From an uncultured Campylobacter sp. (GTDB taxonomy: Bacteria; Campylobacterota; Campylobacteria; Campylobacterales; Campylobacteraceae), in the NCBI RefSeq assembly GCF_938031315.1, contig NZ_CALHHT010000307.1, positions 1 through 9,463 of the forward strand: a stretch of DNA of 9,463 nt, read 5' to 3'. The stretch's first letter is position 1; each line of letters starts with the position of its first letter. The notes below the pieces were generated by a model. The model made no database searches and had not been told where the DNA came from. It was given only the letters and a program-made list of their open reading frames with translations. Positions 1 through 8,318 of this stretch are shown here, in pieces. Position numbers and translations under genes: made by a program.

Positions 1-3000
1 CCTTGCTAGGAGTTACGATAATGGCCGGTTTAACGCCTTGAGGTAGGTACTCATTGATAACCAAGCGGCTTTGACCGGTAGTCTCGTCATATTGCTCTGT
101 AGCGGTATATCCAGGCTCGATATCCTCAAAGCTGATCTTACCCTCGCACTCTGCAGCCACAGGGATAGAATACGGATCCCACTCGGCGATGATCAAGCGA
201 TCGTCTTTTTTAGGCTTAGCGATTAAATCTTCGCTTTTTACGACGCTATTATCATCATAGGTAATGACCGATTCGCGCGGTATATAGTGACGGATCGCCT
301 CTCTGCCGTTTTCATCGGAGATGACTACGTACATACCCTTCTCACTTACGACGTGACCTTTTTTGATATCTCTTAGCCTCTCTAAATAATCGCCCTTTAG
401 GATGAAATACTTAAGCGTACCATTTGCTCCCGCTTTGATCTTTTGAGTTACCGGCTCGCCGTCTTTGACGCGAAGTTCGCTTGCAAACGGAATTCGAGTA
501 GGGATATTCCAGTCTTCTTTTATAACCTCTACTAAACTATCATTTTCTCCAACGGTTTCGCCGTCTTTAAATACGATGTAGAATTTTCCCTCAACTTTAC
601 CGCTTACGCCCGCAAGCTCGGTAGGCTTGGCTAGATCGTGGCGCCGGATAGTATATCTAAATTCTTCCTTCTTACCCTTTAGCATGATATTCACATCATC
701 GTGAGTTATATCGATGCTTACCTTACCGGTAATTGGAGCCTTAATCTTAGGCTCAACCAAAAGCACCGCGGCGTTTCTGCGGTTCATCACGATATTTTTG
801 CCGCCATTTTCGTAGGTTTTGACATTATAATACCTGATAAAGCCCTCTTTATCGGCGATTACTTGGCGATCTTGCTGCTCGGTAGATGCGGTACCGCCGG
901 CGTGGAAGGTTCGTAGCGTAAGCTGCGTGCCCGGCTCGCCGATTGATTGCGCAGAGATGATACCGACCGCTTCACCCGGTTTTACCAGCTTGCCCTCTCC
1001 CAAATTTACGCCGTAGCACTTCGCGCAGACCCCTTTTTCGGCCTTGCAGGTAATCGGCGTGCGGATATTTACGGATTTAATACCCGAATCCACGATGGTT
1101 TTTACTTCGCCAACGCCCAAAAGAGTGCCCTCGGTAAATAAAATTTCATTCGACACCGGATCAATTACATCCGAGCTTAGCACCCTACCCATAATCCTAT
1201 CGGCTAAGCTTTCTATTTGCGTTCCGTTCTCTACAATCTCGGTAACCTCGATACCCTCGTGCGTGCCGCAGTCGTGCATCGTAACTCTGACATTTTGCGC
1301 GACGTCGATCAGCTTTCGCGTTAGATATCCCGCATTCGCGGTCTTAAGCGCCGTATCGGCAAGACCTTTACGCGCGCCGTGAGTAGAGATGAAGTACTCG
1401 TTTACGTTCAGACCCTCTCTAAAATTTGAAGTGATCGGCGTCTCGATGATCGAGCCGTCCGGCTTACTCATCAGACCTCTCATACCCGCTAGCTGTTTGA
1501 TCTGCTCTGCGCTACCTCGCGCGCCGCTATCGGCCATCATATAGATCGAGTTAAAGCCGTCCTTATCCTTCTCCATCATCTTCATCATCTCATCGGCTAG
1601 CTTTTTGCTGGTGCTGGTCCAGATATCGATGGTTTTATTATAGCGCTCGCCGTCGGTTAGCAAGCCCGCGCCGTATTGGTTCTGAACCTCTCTGACCTGC
1701 TTTTTAGCCTCTTCTACAAGACCCGCTTTAGACTTCGGCACGATGATATCCGAAACGGAGATCGAAACGCCCGCTTTAGTCGCGGATTCAAAGCCTAAAT
1801 TCTTAAGATTATCCAAAAATTCCGCGCTTATCTCAAGACCGCCGTTTTTATAGACGTAATCGACGAGCTCGGCGATATCCTTTTTCTTCATAATCTTATT
1901 CCAAAGATGATCCGGAATAAAGCTAGGCAGGATCGATTTGATGATCAAGCGGCCCGCGGTCGTAAAGATAATGCGGCGATCGATCATCGTTTTGATTTTA
2001 GCGTGGATATCCAGAGCGTTTGCCTCTACGGCGAGCATTACCTCGTCAACGTTTGCAAAAATTTTATTCGTTCCCTTAGCACCCGGTTTTTCCAAGCTTA
2101 GATAATAAATTCCCAAAACCATATCCTGGCTAGGCACCGCGACGGGCTTTCCGCTCGCAGGAAGCAAGATATTCATCGAGCTAAGCATTAAAATTTTACA
2201 TTCCGCGATCGCCTCTTGGCTAAGCGGTACATGCACAGCCATCTGATCGCCGTCGAAGTCAGCGTTGAACGCGGCGCAGACTAGCGGATGCAGTCTGATC
2301 GCCTTGCCCTCGACGAGCACGGGATGAAACGCCTGAATAGACATCTTATGAAGCGTCGGCGCGCGGTTTAACATAACCGGGTGATCCTTTACGACCTCCT
2401 CCAAGCACTCCCAAACCTCGTTTAGTTTATTTTCTATCATCTTTTTGGCTTGCTTGACCGTGGTGGCGTAGCCCTTCTCTTGCAAGCGTGCGATTAGATG
2501 CGGCTTGAATAGCTCAAGCGCCATAGTTTTAGGTAGACCGCACTGATCCATGCGTAAATTTGGACCTACGACGATGACGGAGCGACCCGAAAAATCCACG
2601 CGCTTGCCAAGTAAATTTTGTCGGAAGCGACCCTGCTTACCTTTAATGATCTCGCTTAGAGATTTAAGCGGTCGCTTGTTGGCGCCCTTTACGGCGTTAG
2701 CGCGACGTCCGTTGTCAAAAAGCGCATCCACCGCCTCTTGAAGCATTCGTTTTTCGTTGCGGATGATGATCTCGGGTGCATCGAGCTCCATCAGCCTTTT
2801 GAGCCTAGAATTTCGATTGATGACGCGGCGGTATAGATCATTTACGTCAGAAACCGCAAATTTTCCACCTTCAAGGCTTACAAGCGGGCGTAGATCGGCA
2901 GGCAGCACGGGAAGATTTGTAATCATCATCCACTCGGGCTTATTGCCGGAATTTAAAAAGCTCTCGACGACCTTTAGACGCTTGACGATAGTTTTTTTCT

Positions 3001-3676
3001 TCGCTTCGGAGTTGGTATTTTCCATCTCCTGCTTAAGCGTGGATAAAATTTCGACCAAATCAAGCTCAGCTAACATATCGCGGATCACCTGACCGCCCAT
3101 TTTAGCGACGAAGCCTGTCTGCGAAAAGCGCTCTTTTAGGCTCTGATACTGCTCTTCGTTTAAAACGTCGTATTTCTCAACCTTTTTGGAATTTTCATTA
3201 TCGTAAAACGCCTCGCCCGCATTCTCTACGATATATGCTTCGTAGTAGAGCACGCGCTCAAGATCTTTCATCTTGATATTTAGAAGCGTACCGATACGGC
3301 TAGGCAAGGAGCTTACATACCAAATATGAGCTACCGGCGTTACGAGCTCGATATGCCCCATTCTGGTGCGACGAACCTTCGAGCTTGTGATCTCGACGCC
3401 ACATTTTTCGCACTTCCAGCCTTTGTAGCGCATCTTTTTATATTTACCGCAGATGCACTCATAATCCCTTACGGGGCCGAAAATTTTAGCGCAAAAAAGC
3501 CCGTCGCGCTCCGGTTTGAGCGTGCGGTAGTTGATAGTCTCGGGCTTTTTTACCTCGCCGTGGCTCCAAGCCTTGATCTGCTCGGGACTCGCAATCGTAA
3601 TGGCAAATGCGTCGAAGTCGTGGACTCTGGCGTCCTCTTTTATTTCTATTCTTTCTAAATTTGAATTATCGCTCAT
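1..3676 (-). CDS. rpoC: DNA-directed RNA polymerase subunit beta', 3' part missing
   Basis: This gene encodes the beta' subunit, which with beta forms the catalytic centre of RNA polymerase. The frame is open from the ATG at 3676 to the left edge, giving 1225 residues. Family members in this group are about 1500 long, so roughly 280 C-terminal residues lie outside. Visible in order: the N-terminal zinc site C74, C76, C89, C92; GKRVDFSGRSVI at about 357-368; the catalytic magnesium loop NADFDGDQ at 471-478 with D473, D475 and D477; the bridge helix THGARKGLADTALKTANAGY starting at 765; the second zinc site C803, C877, C884, C887; and the start of the trigger loop, GEAVG to TFH, at 901-925. The rest, to 1225, is beta-rich and fits the lineage insertion inside the trigger loop; the returning GGLPR-type helix is not reached. 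All catalytic and zinc residues are intact. The gene overlaps rpoB by four bases. Identity is very secure; the missing end is a window effect. Confidence 0.98.
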   Translation of the reverse strand, partial: MSDNSNLERIEIKEDARVHDFDAFAITIASPEQIKAWSHGEVKKPETINYRTLKPERDGLFCAKIFGPVRDYECICGKYKKMRYKGWKCEKCGVEITSSKVRRTRMGHIELVTPVAHIWYVSSLPSRIGTLLNIKMKDLERVLYYEAYIVENAGEAFYDNENSKKVEKYDVLNEEQYQSLKERFSQTGFVAKMGGQVIRDMLAELDLVEILSTLKQEMENTNSEAKKKTIVKRLKVVESFLNSGNKPEWMMITNLPVLPADLRPLVSLEGGKFAVSDVNDLYRRVINRNSRLKRLMELDAPEIIIRNEKRMLQEAVDALFDNGRRANAVKGANKRPLKSLSEIIKGKQGRFRQNLLGKRVDFSGRSVIVVGPNLRMDQCGLPKTMALELFKPHLIARLQEKGYATTVKQAKKMIENKLNEVWECLEEVVKDHPVMLNRAPTLHKMSIQAFHPVLVEGKAIRLHPLVCAAFNADFDGDQMAVHVPLSQEAIAECKILMLSSMNILLPASGKPVAVPSQDMVLGIYYLSLEKPGAKGTNKIFANVDEVMLAVEANALDIHAKIKTMIDRRIIFTTAGRLIIKSILPSFIPDHLWNKIMKKKDIAELVDYVYKNGGLEISAEFLDNLKNLGFESATKAGVSISVSDIIVPKSKAGLVEEAKKQVREVQNQYGAGLLTDGERYNKTIDIWTSTSKKLADEMMKMMEKDKDGFNSIYMMADSGARGSAEQIKQLAGMRGLMSKPDGSIIETPITSNFREGLNVNEYFISTHGARKGLADTALKTANAGYLTRKLIDVAQNVRVTMHDCGTHEGIEVTEIVENGTQIESLADRIMGRVLSSDVIDPVSNEILFTEGTLLGVGEVKTIVDSGIKSVNIRTPITCKAEKGVCAKCYGVNLGEGKLVKPGEAVGIISAQSIGEPGTQLTLRTFHAGGTASTEQQDRQVIADKEGFIRYYNVKTYENGGKNIVMNRRNAAVLLVEPKIKAPITGKVSIDITHDDVNIMLKGKKEEFRYTIRRHDLAKPTELAGVSGKVEGKFYIVFKDGETVGENDSLVEVIKEDWNIPTRIPFASELRVKDGEPVTQKIKAGANGTLKYFILKGDYLERLRDIKKGHVVSEKGMYVVISDENGREAIRHYIPRESVITYDDNSVVKSEDLIAKPKKDDRLIIAEWDPYSIPVAAECEGKISFEDIEPGYTATEQYDETTGQSRLVINEYLPQGVKPAIIVTPSK

Positions 3677-3687
3677 TTATTCTCTCC
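3673..3687 (-). promoter_or_regulatory. rpoB stop / rpoC start overlap (ATGA) with rpoC ribosome binding site
   Basis: The rpoB TGA (3675-3673) and the rpoC ATG (3676-3674) share bases in ATGA. A GGAGAG ribosome binding site (3687-3682) lies inside the last rpoB codons, five bases before the ATG. This sets the rpoC start and is the usual geometry for translational coupling, which would favour equal synthesis of beta and beta'. Coupling itself is inferred. Confidence 0.85.
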
Positions 3688-6600
3688 ATTCTCGTAAATT
3701 TCAACGTCTAGAGCAAGCGATTTAAGCTCGTTTGTTAAAACAAAAAATGTCTCAGGAATTCCGGTGGACGGAACGTTTTCGCCTTTTGTTAGCGCCTTAT
3801 ACGCAGCCAAGCGTCCATCGACATCGTCGGATTTGATCGTTAACATCTCGCGAAGCGTGTATGCCGCGCCGTATGCCTCCAGGGCCCAAACTTCCATCTC
3901 GCCAAATCTTTGACCGCCGAATAGCGCCTTGCCGCCGACCGGCTGCTGCGTGACTAGGCTGTAAGGACCGGTGCTTCTTGCGTGAACCTTCTCGTCGACT
4001 AGGTGGTGTAGTTTGAGATAATACATGCAGCCCACGTTTACGCGCTCTTTGATCTTTTCGCCGGTGCGGCCGTCGTAAAGCTCGGTCTTGCCGTCCTGAT
4101 CGATATTCGCCATCTCAAATAGCTTTTTGAAATCCTCAGGCACGATACCTTCGAATATCGGAGCGGAAAATCTAACCCCTTTCGCCCAGTCTCTAGCGTA
4201 TTTTAAAAGATCCTCGTCGCTGATCTTCTCAAGCGTTTTTTTAGCCTGCATTAGTTTGGAAACGCCTGCGATCTCAATCATTTTAGCGCGAAGGGTTTTT
4301 ATCCATTCACCCGTTTTCTCTTCTAAAATTTTAGCGATCTGCTCGCCTAAGCGCCAACCCACAAGACCTAGGTGGCTCTCCATTATCTGACCGATATTCA
4401 TACGGCTTGGAACGCCGAGAGGATTTAGCACGATATCTACGCGCTGTCCGCTAGGCAGATACGGCATATCGACCTCAGGGACGATATTTGAAACGATACC
4501 CTTATTTCCGTGGCGACCCGCCATCTTATCGCCCACTTTTAGCTTGCGCTTAGTCGCGATATAGACCTTTACGAGCTTAACGACGCCGCTTGGCAAGATA
4601 TCGTCTTTTTCTAAAATTTCGATCTTTTCGTCGTGCTCCTCTTTGAGCTTGCGCTTCTCGTTTTGGAAGTGGTTTTTTAGCTCTTCGTATTCCTTCTGAA
4701 CAGCTTTAGAATAAGCCTTGACGAAGGAATTTAACGTAAAGCGGTTGGAGCTTTCAAGCTCCTCTTTTTTAACCTTATCGCCCTTTTTATAATCTTTTTT
4801 ATTGAGGCTTTGATCGCTTTGCAAAGCGCTTTTAGAAAGTAGTGCCACTACCTTTAGCATCTCCTCGCGATCGAGCATCAAAAGCCTATCGTGATGCTCC
4901 CTTTCGAGCTCGGTTTTTTCATCCTCATAGGCTTTGTTCGTGCGCTGATCTTTCTCGTAGCCCTTTTTGGTAAAAATTTTAACGTCGATCACCACGCCTT
5001 CCATCGAAGCGGTAGCGTAGAGAGATTTATTTACCACATGTCCCGCCTTCTCGCCGAAGATCGCACGTAAAAGTCTCTCTTCAGGCGTCGGTTTAACCTC
5101 GCCTTTAGGAGTTACCTTGCCTACCAAGATCATGCCCGGTTTGACGTGAGTACCGATCTTTACGATACCGCTATCATCGAGGTGGGTAAGCTCCTCCTCT
5201 TTGATATTAGGAATGTCGCGCGTGATCTCCTCCACGCCGTCTTTAAGCTCTCTAGCCTCGATCTCCTTTTCATAAACATGCACGCTGGTGTATTCGTCGG
5301 CGCGGATCATCTTTTCGCTCATGACTACGGCGTCCTCGTAATTATAACCGTGCCACGGCATGAAAGCTATAAGAGCGTTTTTGCCGATCGCAAGCTCGCC
5401 GCCGTCCATGCTAGGACCGTCGGCTATGATTTGACCCGCCTTTATCACGTCGCCTTTACGCACGATCGGGCGCTGTGAAAAGGTAGTGTTTTGGTTAGTG
5501 CGTAAATTTTTCTCCATCGAGTAGTGATCGATAAACGGCCCCTTCTCATCCTCGCCCAAAATGAATATATTTTTATTATCGACCTTTTCTACGACGCCGT
5601 TGCGATTAGCTTTGATCGCTTCCCACGAATCGCGCGCGATGATCGCCTCCATACCCGTTCCAACGATAGGAGCGGTGGAGTGCAGAAGCGGCACGGCTTG
5701 GCGCTGCATGTTCGAGCCCATCAAGGCGCGGTTGGCATCGTCATGCTCTAAAAACGGAATCAGCGACGCCGCTACGCCCGCGACCATACCCGAGCAAAGG
5801 TCTATCAGCGAAATATCCTCGCGCTTGGCCATGATATTTTCGCCGTCTTTTCTAACCTCCAAAAGCTCCTCTACGATATTGCCCTCTTCGTCCAATTTGG
5901 CGGACGCAGGAGCTATTACGAGCCCCTCTTCCTGCGTAGCGGTAAGATAGACGATCTCGTCGGTAACCTTACCGTCTACGACCTTTTTATACGGGGCCTC
6001 GACGAAGCCCAGATCGTTTACCTTCGCATAGGTCGCTAGGGTGTTGATCAGACCGATGTTTTGACCCTCCGGCGTCTCGATAGGGCAAATTCTACCGTAG
6101 TGCGTAGGATGGACGTCGCGCACCTCAAAGCCGGCGCGCTCTTTAACCAGTCCGCCCTCGCCCAGCGCAGATAGACGGCGCTTATGCGTGACCTCGCTAA
6201 GCGGGTTGGTCTGATCCATAAACTGGCTTAACTGGCCGCCGGTGAAAAATTCCATAAGCGTAGTGGTGATGATTTTAGGATTTACGAAATCATACGGCAT
6301 AAGCTCCTCTAGATTGCCGCTAATGCCGGTAAATTTATCTTTGATCGCCTTTTGAACCTTGATAAATCCAAGGTGCATCTCGTTTGCCAAAAGCTCTCCG
6401 ATTGAACGTATGCGGCGATTGCCGAGATTGTCGCGATCATCGATGAAGCCGTCGCCGTTTTTGACCCTGATTAGGTATTTCGCGGTTTTGATAATATCCT
6501 CGCTGGTTAGCACGGTTACGTACTCCGGCGCTTCGATGCCTAGTTTGTGATTCATTTTCATACGACCTACTTTGGTTAGATCGTAGCGCTCAGGGTTGAA

Positions 6601-7809
6601 AAACAGATCGTTTACGAAGCTCTTTGCCGCCTCTTTTACCACCGGCTCACCCGGGCGCATAACTTTGTAAATTCTAATCGCAGCTAGATCGTTCTCGTCA
6701 TCTATGCCCTCGCTTTGTTGCAAGAGCTTAAGCGCGTCGGCATCTTGGATGAAGGAATTTATGATTGAAGTATCTACGCCACTAGCTAGGTCGTTGGCGA
6801 TCGTAAATTTTTTCTCGGTGTTAGCGATCTTGGCTAGCTTGCCCTCATCTAGCGCAGTTAGCGAATCAAAAAGCACTTCGCCGCTGTTTTTATCGACGAT
6901 GGCGTCGGCTAGGTAGCGCTCAGCTAAAATTTCAGCCGGATACTCGATGAGTTTTAGTCCGTCCTCCGCCAGCTTCTCCGCTTTTTTAGATGTCAGGCGC
7001 TTGCTTGCTTGATGAAGCACCTCGCCCTTTTCGTTTATAATGTCGTAATCAAGCCTACCGGAATACTCTTTAGGATCGAAATCGGTTAGGAATTTTCCTT
7101 TTTTGATATAGATCGTCTTAATAGGATAAAATAATTTTATAATGTCTTGTTTTTTGTAGCCGAGTGCGCGAAATAGGATCGTGATCGGAACCTTGCGCCT
7201 TTTATTTATGCGCACGTATAGTACGTCTTTTACGTCGTATTCGAAGTATAGCCAGCTGCCGCGATCAGGTATTATTTGAGCGGTGTAGATAAGTTTATTT
7301 AGAACCGTAGGGCTCTCTTCCTCTTTGAAGATTACGCCCGGGCTTCTGTGCAGCTGATTTACGACGACACGCTCTACGCCGTTAATGATAAATGAAATTC
7401 TATCGGTCATTAAAGGAATGTCGCGGATAAATATATCTTGCTCTTTGATCTCTTTTACGCCGATTTTTTTGCCCGTCTTTTCATCGCGCTCATGCACTAG
7501 CAGGCGGAGCTTCATCTTTAAATTTACGGAGTAGGTAAGACCTCTTTCCATGCATTCTCTGATCGAATACTTTGGCTTTGAAATTTCGCTGCTTACATAC
7601 TCGATACTTAGTCTATTCTGTGCGTCGTGGATAGGAAAAATGGCTTTAAAAACCTTCTCTATGCCGCTTTCATCGTCTGAGTTGTCAAGATTTAAAAAAT
7701 GATCAAAACTTTTCTTTTGCAGTTGTAATAAATTCGGAATTTCAATGTCTTTGGGGACCTTTGAAAAATCCACCCTAAGACGATTTCCTGAATATAGGCT
7801 GTTTAACAT
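3673..7809 (-). CDS. rpoB: DNA-directed RNA polymerase subunit beta
   Basis: This gene encodes the 1378-residue beta subunit of RNA polymerase, which pairs with beta' around the active site and contains the rifampicin pocket. The start is the ATG at 7809 (MLNSLYSGNRLRVDF), preceded at seven bases by GAGG. A GTG at 7866 in the same frame would add 19 residues unlike the family and would begin inside a terminator hairpin. Visible landmarks: RSPGV at about 155-159; the rifampicin cluster GQLSQFMDQTNPLSEVTHKR, with D532, H542 and S547 matching E. coli D516, H526 and S531; the active-site lysine segment KMAGRHGNK at 1095-1103; and the C-terminal EMEVWALEAYGA at 1304-1315. A charged, probably coiled-coil insertion at about 960-1070 sits where E. 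coli beta has its second lineage insert. Length matches what I recall for Campylobacter beta. The gene follows rplL after 90 bases holding an attenuator-like hairpin and runs directly into rpoC. Confidence 0.99.
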   Translation of the reverse strand: MLNSLYSGNRLRVDFSKVPKDIEIPNLLQLQKKSFDHFLNLDNSDDESGIEKVFKAIFPIHDAQNRLSIEYVSSEISKPKYSIRECMERGLTYSVNLKMKLRLLVHERDEKTGKKIGVKEIKEQDIFIRDIPLMTDRISFIINGVERVVVNQLHRSPGVIFKEEESPTVLNKLIYTAQIIPDRGSWLYFEYDVKDVLYVRINKRRKVPITILFRALGYKKQDIIKLFYPIKTIYIKKGKFLTDFDPKEYSGRLDYDIINEKGEVLHQASKRLTSKKAEKLAEDGLKLIEYPAEILAERYLADAIVDKNSGEVLFDSLTALDEGKLAKIANTEKKFTIANDLASGVDTSIINSFIQDADALKLLQQSEGIDDENDLAAIRIYKVMRPGEPVVKEAAKSFVNDLFFNPERYDLTKVGRMKMNHKLGIEAPEYVTVLTSEDIIKTAKYLIRVKNGDGFIDDRDNLGNRRIRSIGELLANEMHLGFIKVQKAIKDKFTGISGNLEELMPYDFVNPKIITTTLMEFFTGGQLSQFMDQTNPLSEVTHKRRLSALGEGGLVKERAGFEVRDVHPTHYGRICPIETPEGQNIGLINTLATYAKVNDLGFVEAPYKKVVDGKVTDEIVYLTATQEEGLVIAPASAKLDEEGNIVEELLEVRKDGENIMAKREDISLIDLCSGMVAGVAASLIPFLEHDDANRALMGSNMQRQAVPLLHSTAPIVGTGMEAIIARDSWEAIKANRNGVVEKVDNKNIFILGEDEKGPFIDHYSMEKNLRTNQNTTFSQRPIVRKGDVIKAGQIIADGPSMDGGELAIGKNALIAFMPWHGYNYEDAVVMSEKMIRADEYTSVHVYEKEIEARELKDGVEEITRDIPNIKEEELTHLDDSGIVKIGTHVKPGMILVGKVTPKGEVKPTPEERLLRAIFGEKAGHVVNKSLYATASMEGVVIDVKIFTKKGYEKDQRTNKAYEDEKTELEREHHDRLLMLDREEMLKVVALLSKSALQSDQSLNKKDYKKGDKVKKEELESSNRFTLNSFVKAYSKAVQKEYEELKNHFQNEKRKLKEEHDEKIEILEKDDILPSGVVKLVKVYIATKRKLKVGDKMAGRHGNKGIVSNIVPEVDMPYLPSGQRVDIVLNPLGVPSRMNIGQIMESHLGLVGWRLGEQIAKILEEKTGEWIKTLRAKMIEIAGVSKLMQAKKTLEKISDEDLLKYARDWAKGVRFSAPIFEGIVPEDFKKLFEMANIDQDGKTELYDGRTGEKIKERVNVGCMYYLKLHHLVDEKVHARSTGPYSLVTQQPVGGKALFGGQRFGEMEVWALEAYGAAYTLREMLTIKSDDVDGRLAAYKALTKGENVPSTGIPETFFVLTNELKSLALDVEIYENGENK

Positions 7810-7815
7810 TCCACT

Positions 7816-7820
7816 ACCTC
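7816..7820 (-). promoter_or_regulatory. rpoB ribosome binding site that fixes its start
   Basis: On the minus strand GAGGT lies seven bases before the ATG at 7809. It lies downstream of the terminator-like hairpin, so a ribosome starting here is independent of that structure. No comparable purine-rich site precedes the longer GTG start at 7866. Confidence 0.75.
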
Positions 7821-7828
7821 GTAGTTGT

Positions 7829-7866
7829 ATTTTAAAGAAAGAAGTGCCGATGCGACGCACCGGCAC
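7829..7866 (-). terminator. Terminator-like attenuator between rplL and rpoB
   Basis: On the minus strand GTGCCGGTGCG and CGCATCGGCAC (7866-7844) pair almost perfectly, with one G-U wobble and a short loop. The T-rich tract TTCTTTCTTT follows at once. This is intrinsic-terminator geometry, but the tail is broken by C residues, which fits partial rather than full termination. The site lies between ribosomal and polymerase genes, where E. coli also has a partial terminator letting only part of the transcripts into rpoBC. The structure is seen directly; attenuation is inferred. The same hairpin could also be an RNase III processing site, as in that E. coli spacer. Confidence 0.7.
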
Positions 7867-7876
7867 ACATTTGTAT

Positions 7877-7896
7877 GCGAAATTTTAAAATTTCGC
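7877..7896. repeat. Perfect 20-base palindrome just after rplL
   Basis: GCGAAATTTTAAAATTTCGC reads the same on both strands and begins three bases after the rplL stop. In RNA it would form a short AU-rich hairpin capped at its base by GC pairs. Ten bases separate it from the attenuator hairpin. Its central 18 bases match the hairpin in the rplA-rplJ spacer at 17 positions. No T-tract follows directly, so alone it is a weak terminator; 3'-end protection or ribonuclease processing are possible roles. Confidence 0.7.
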
Positions 7897-7899
7897 GAT

Positions 7900-8298
7900 T
7901 TATTTGAGTTCGACTTTAGCGCCTGCTTCTTCAAGCTCTTTTTTAGCCTTCTCGGCGTCTTCTTTGTTAAGTCCCTCTTTAAGAACGGACGGAGTAGCCT
8001 CGGTAGCGTCTTTGGCTTCTTTTAGACCAAGGCCCGTTAAGGCGCGAACAACCTTAATTACGTTGATTTTCTTATCGCCCGCATCAAGCAATACGACGTC
8101 GAATTCCGTTTTCTCTTCAGCCGCTGCCGCACCTGCGCCGCCAGCACCTGCGCCGCCAGCACCTGCGCCGCCTGCTACCATAACCGGAGCTGCGCTTACG
8201 CCGAATTTTTCCTCAAATTTTTTAACTAGTTCGCTAAGCTCTAGCACCGAACGATTAGAGATATACTCCAAAACCTCTTCATCTGTTGAAATTGCCAT
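7900..8298 (-). CDS. rplL: 50S ribosomal protein L7/L12
   Basis: This gene encodes the stalk protein L7/L12, which binds as dimers to L10 and recruits elongation and initiation factors to the 50S subunit. The 132-residue product starts MAIST and has the helical dimerisation domain at about 1-36, a flexible Ala/Gly hinge at about 37-60, and the factor-binding C-terminal domain from about 63, with IKVVRALTGLGLKEAKD carrying the conserved lysine/glycine surface. The family is usually 120-125 residues; the extra length is in the hinge, where AGGAG is repeated three times (residues 42-56). The ATG at 8298 has AGGAGA five bases upstream, and the gene starts 20 bases after the rplJ stop. L7/L12 is needed at several copies per ribosome, so stronger translation than its neighbours is expected, though the sequence does not prove it. 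Confidence 0.98.
   Translation of the reverse strand: MAISTDEEVLEYISNRSVLELSELVKKFEEKFGVSAAPVMVAGGAGAGGAGAGGAGAAAAEEKTEFDVVLLDAGDKKINVIKVVRALTGLGLKEAKDATEATPSVLKEGLNKEDAEKAKKELEEAGAKVELK
8131..8175. repeat. 15-base tandem repeat, three copies, inside rplL
   Basis: On the plus strand ACCTGCGCCGCCAGC occurs at 8131-8145 and again, identically, at 8146-8160. A third copy at 8161-8175 differs at one base. On the coding strand each unit encodes AGGAG in the L7/L12 hinge. A 15-base unit keeps the frame, so copy-number changes lengthen or shorten the hinge by five residues. The near identity of the units suggests recent duplication or replication slippage. Confidence 0.95.
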
Positions 8299-8318
8299 TT
8301 TATTCTCCTAAATTTTAA

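Noticed and set aside
1..885. The unusual beta-rich stretch of RpoC after the trigger-loop start, considered as a foreign domain.
   Set aside because: It corresponds to the known lineage insertion in the trigger loop and resembles the Helicobacter sequence as I recall it; it looks long only because the window ends inside it.
7810..7866. A longer rpoB start at an in-frame GTG (7866), adding 19 residues.
   Set aside because: The extra residues do not resemble beta N-termini, the codons fall in the terminator-like hairpin, and a good ribosome binding site precedes the ATG at 7809.
7904..8311. A 135-codon plus-strand open frame opposite rplL, and many shorter plus-strand frames opposite rpoB and rpoC.
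   Set aside because: They are antisense shadows of highly conserved genes, their products are low-complexity or unlike known proteins, and none has a supporting context.
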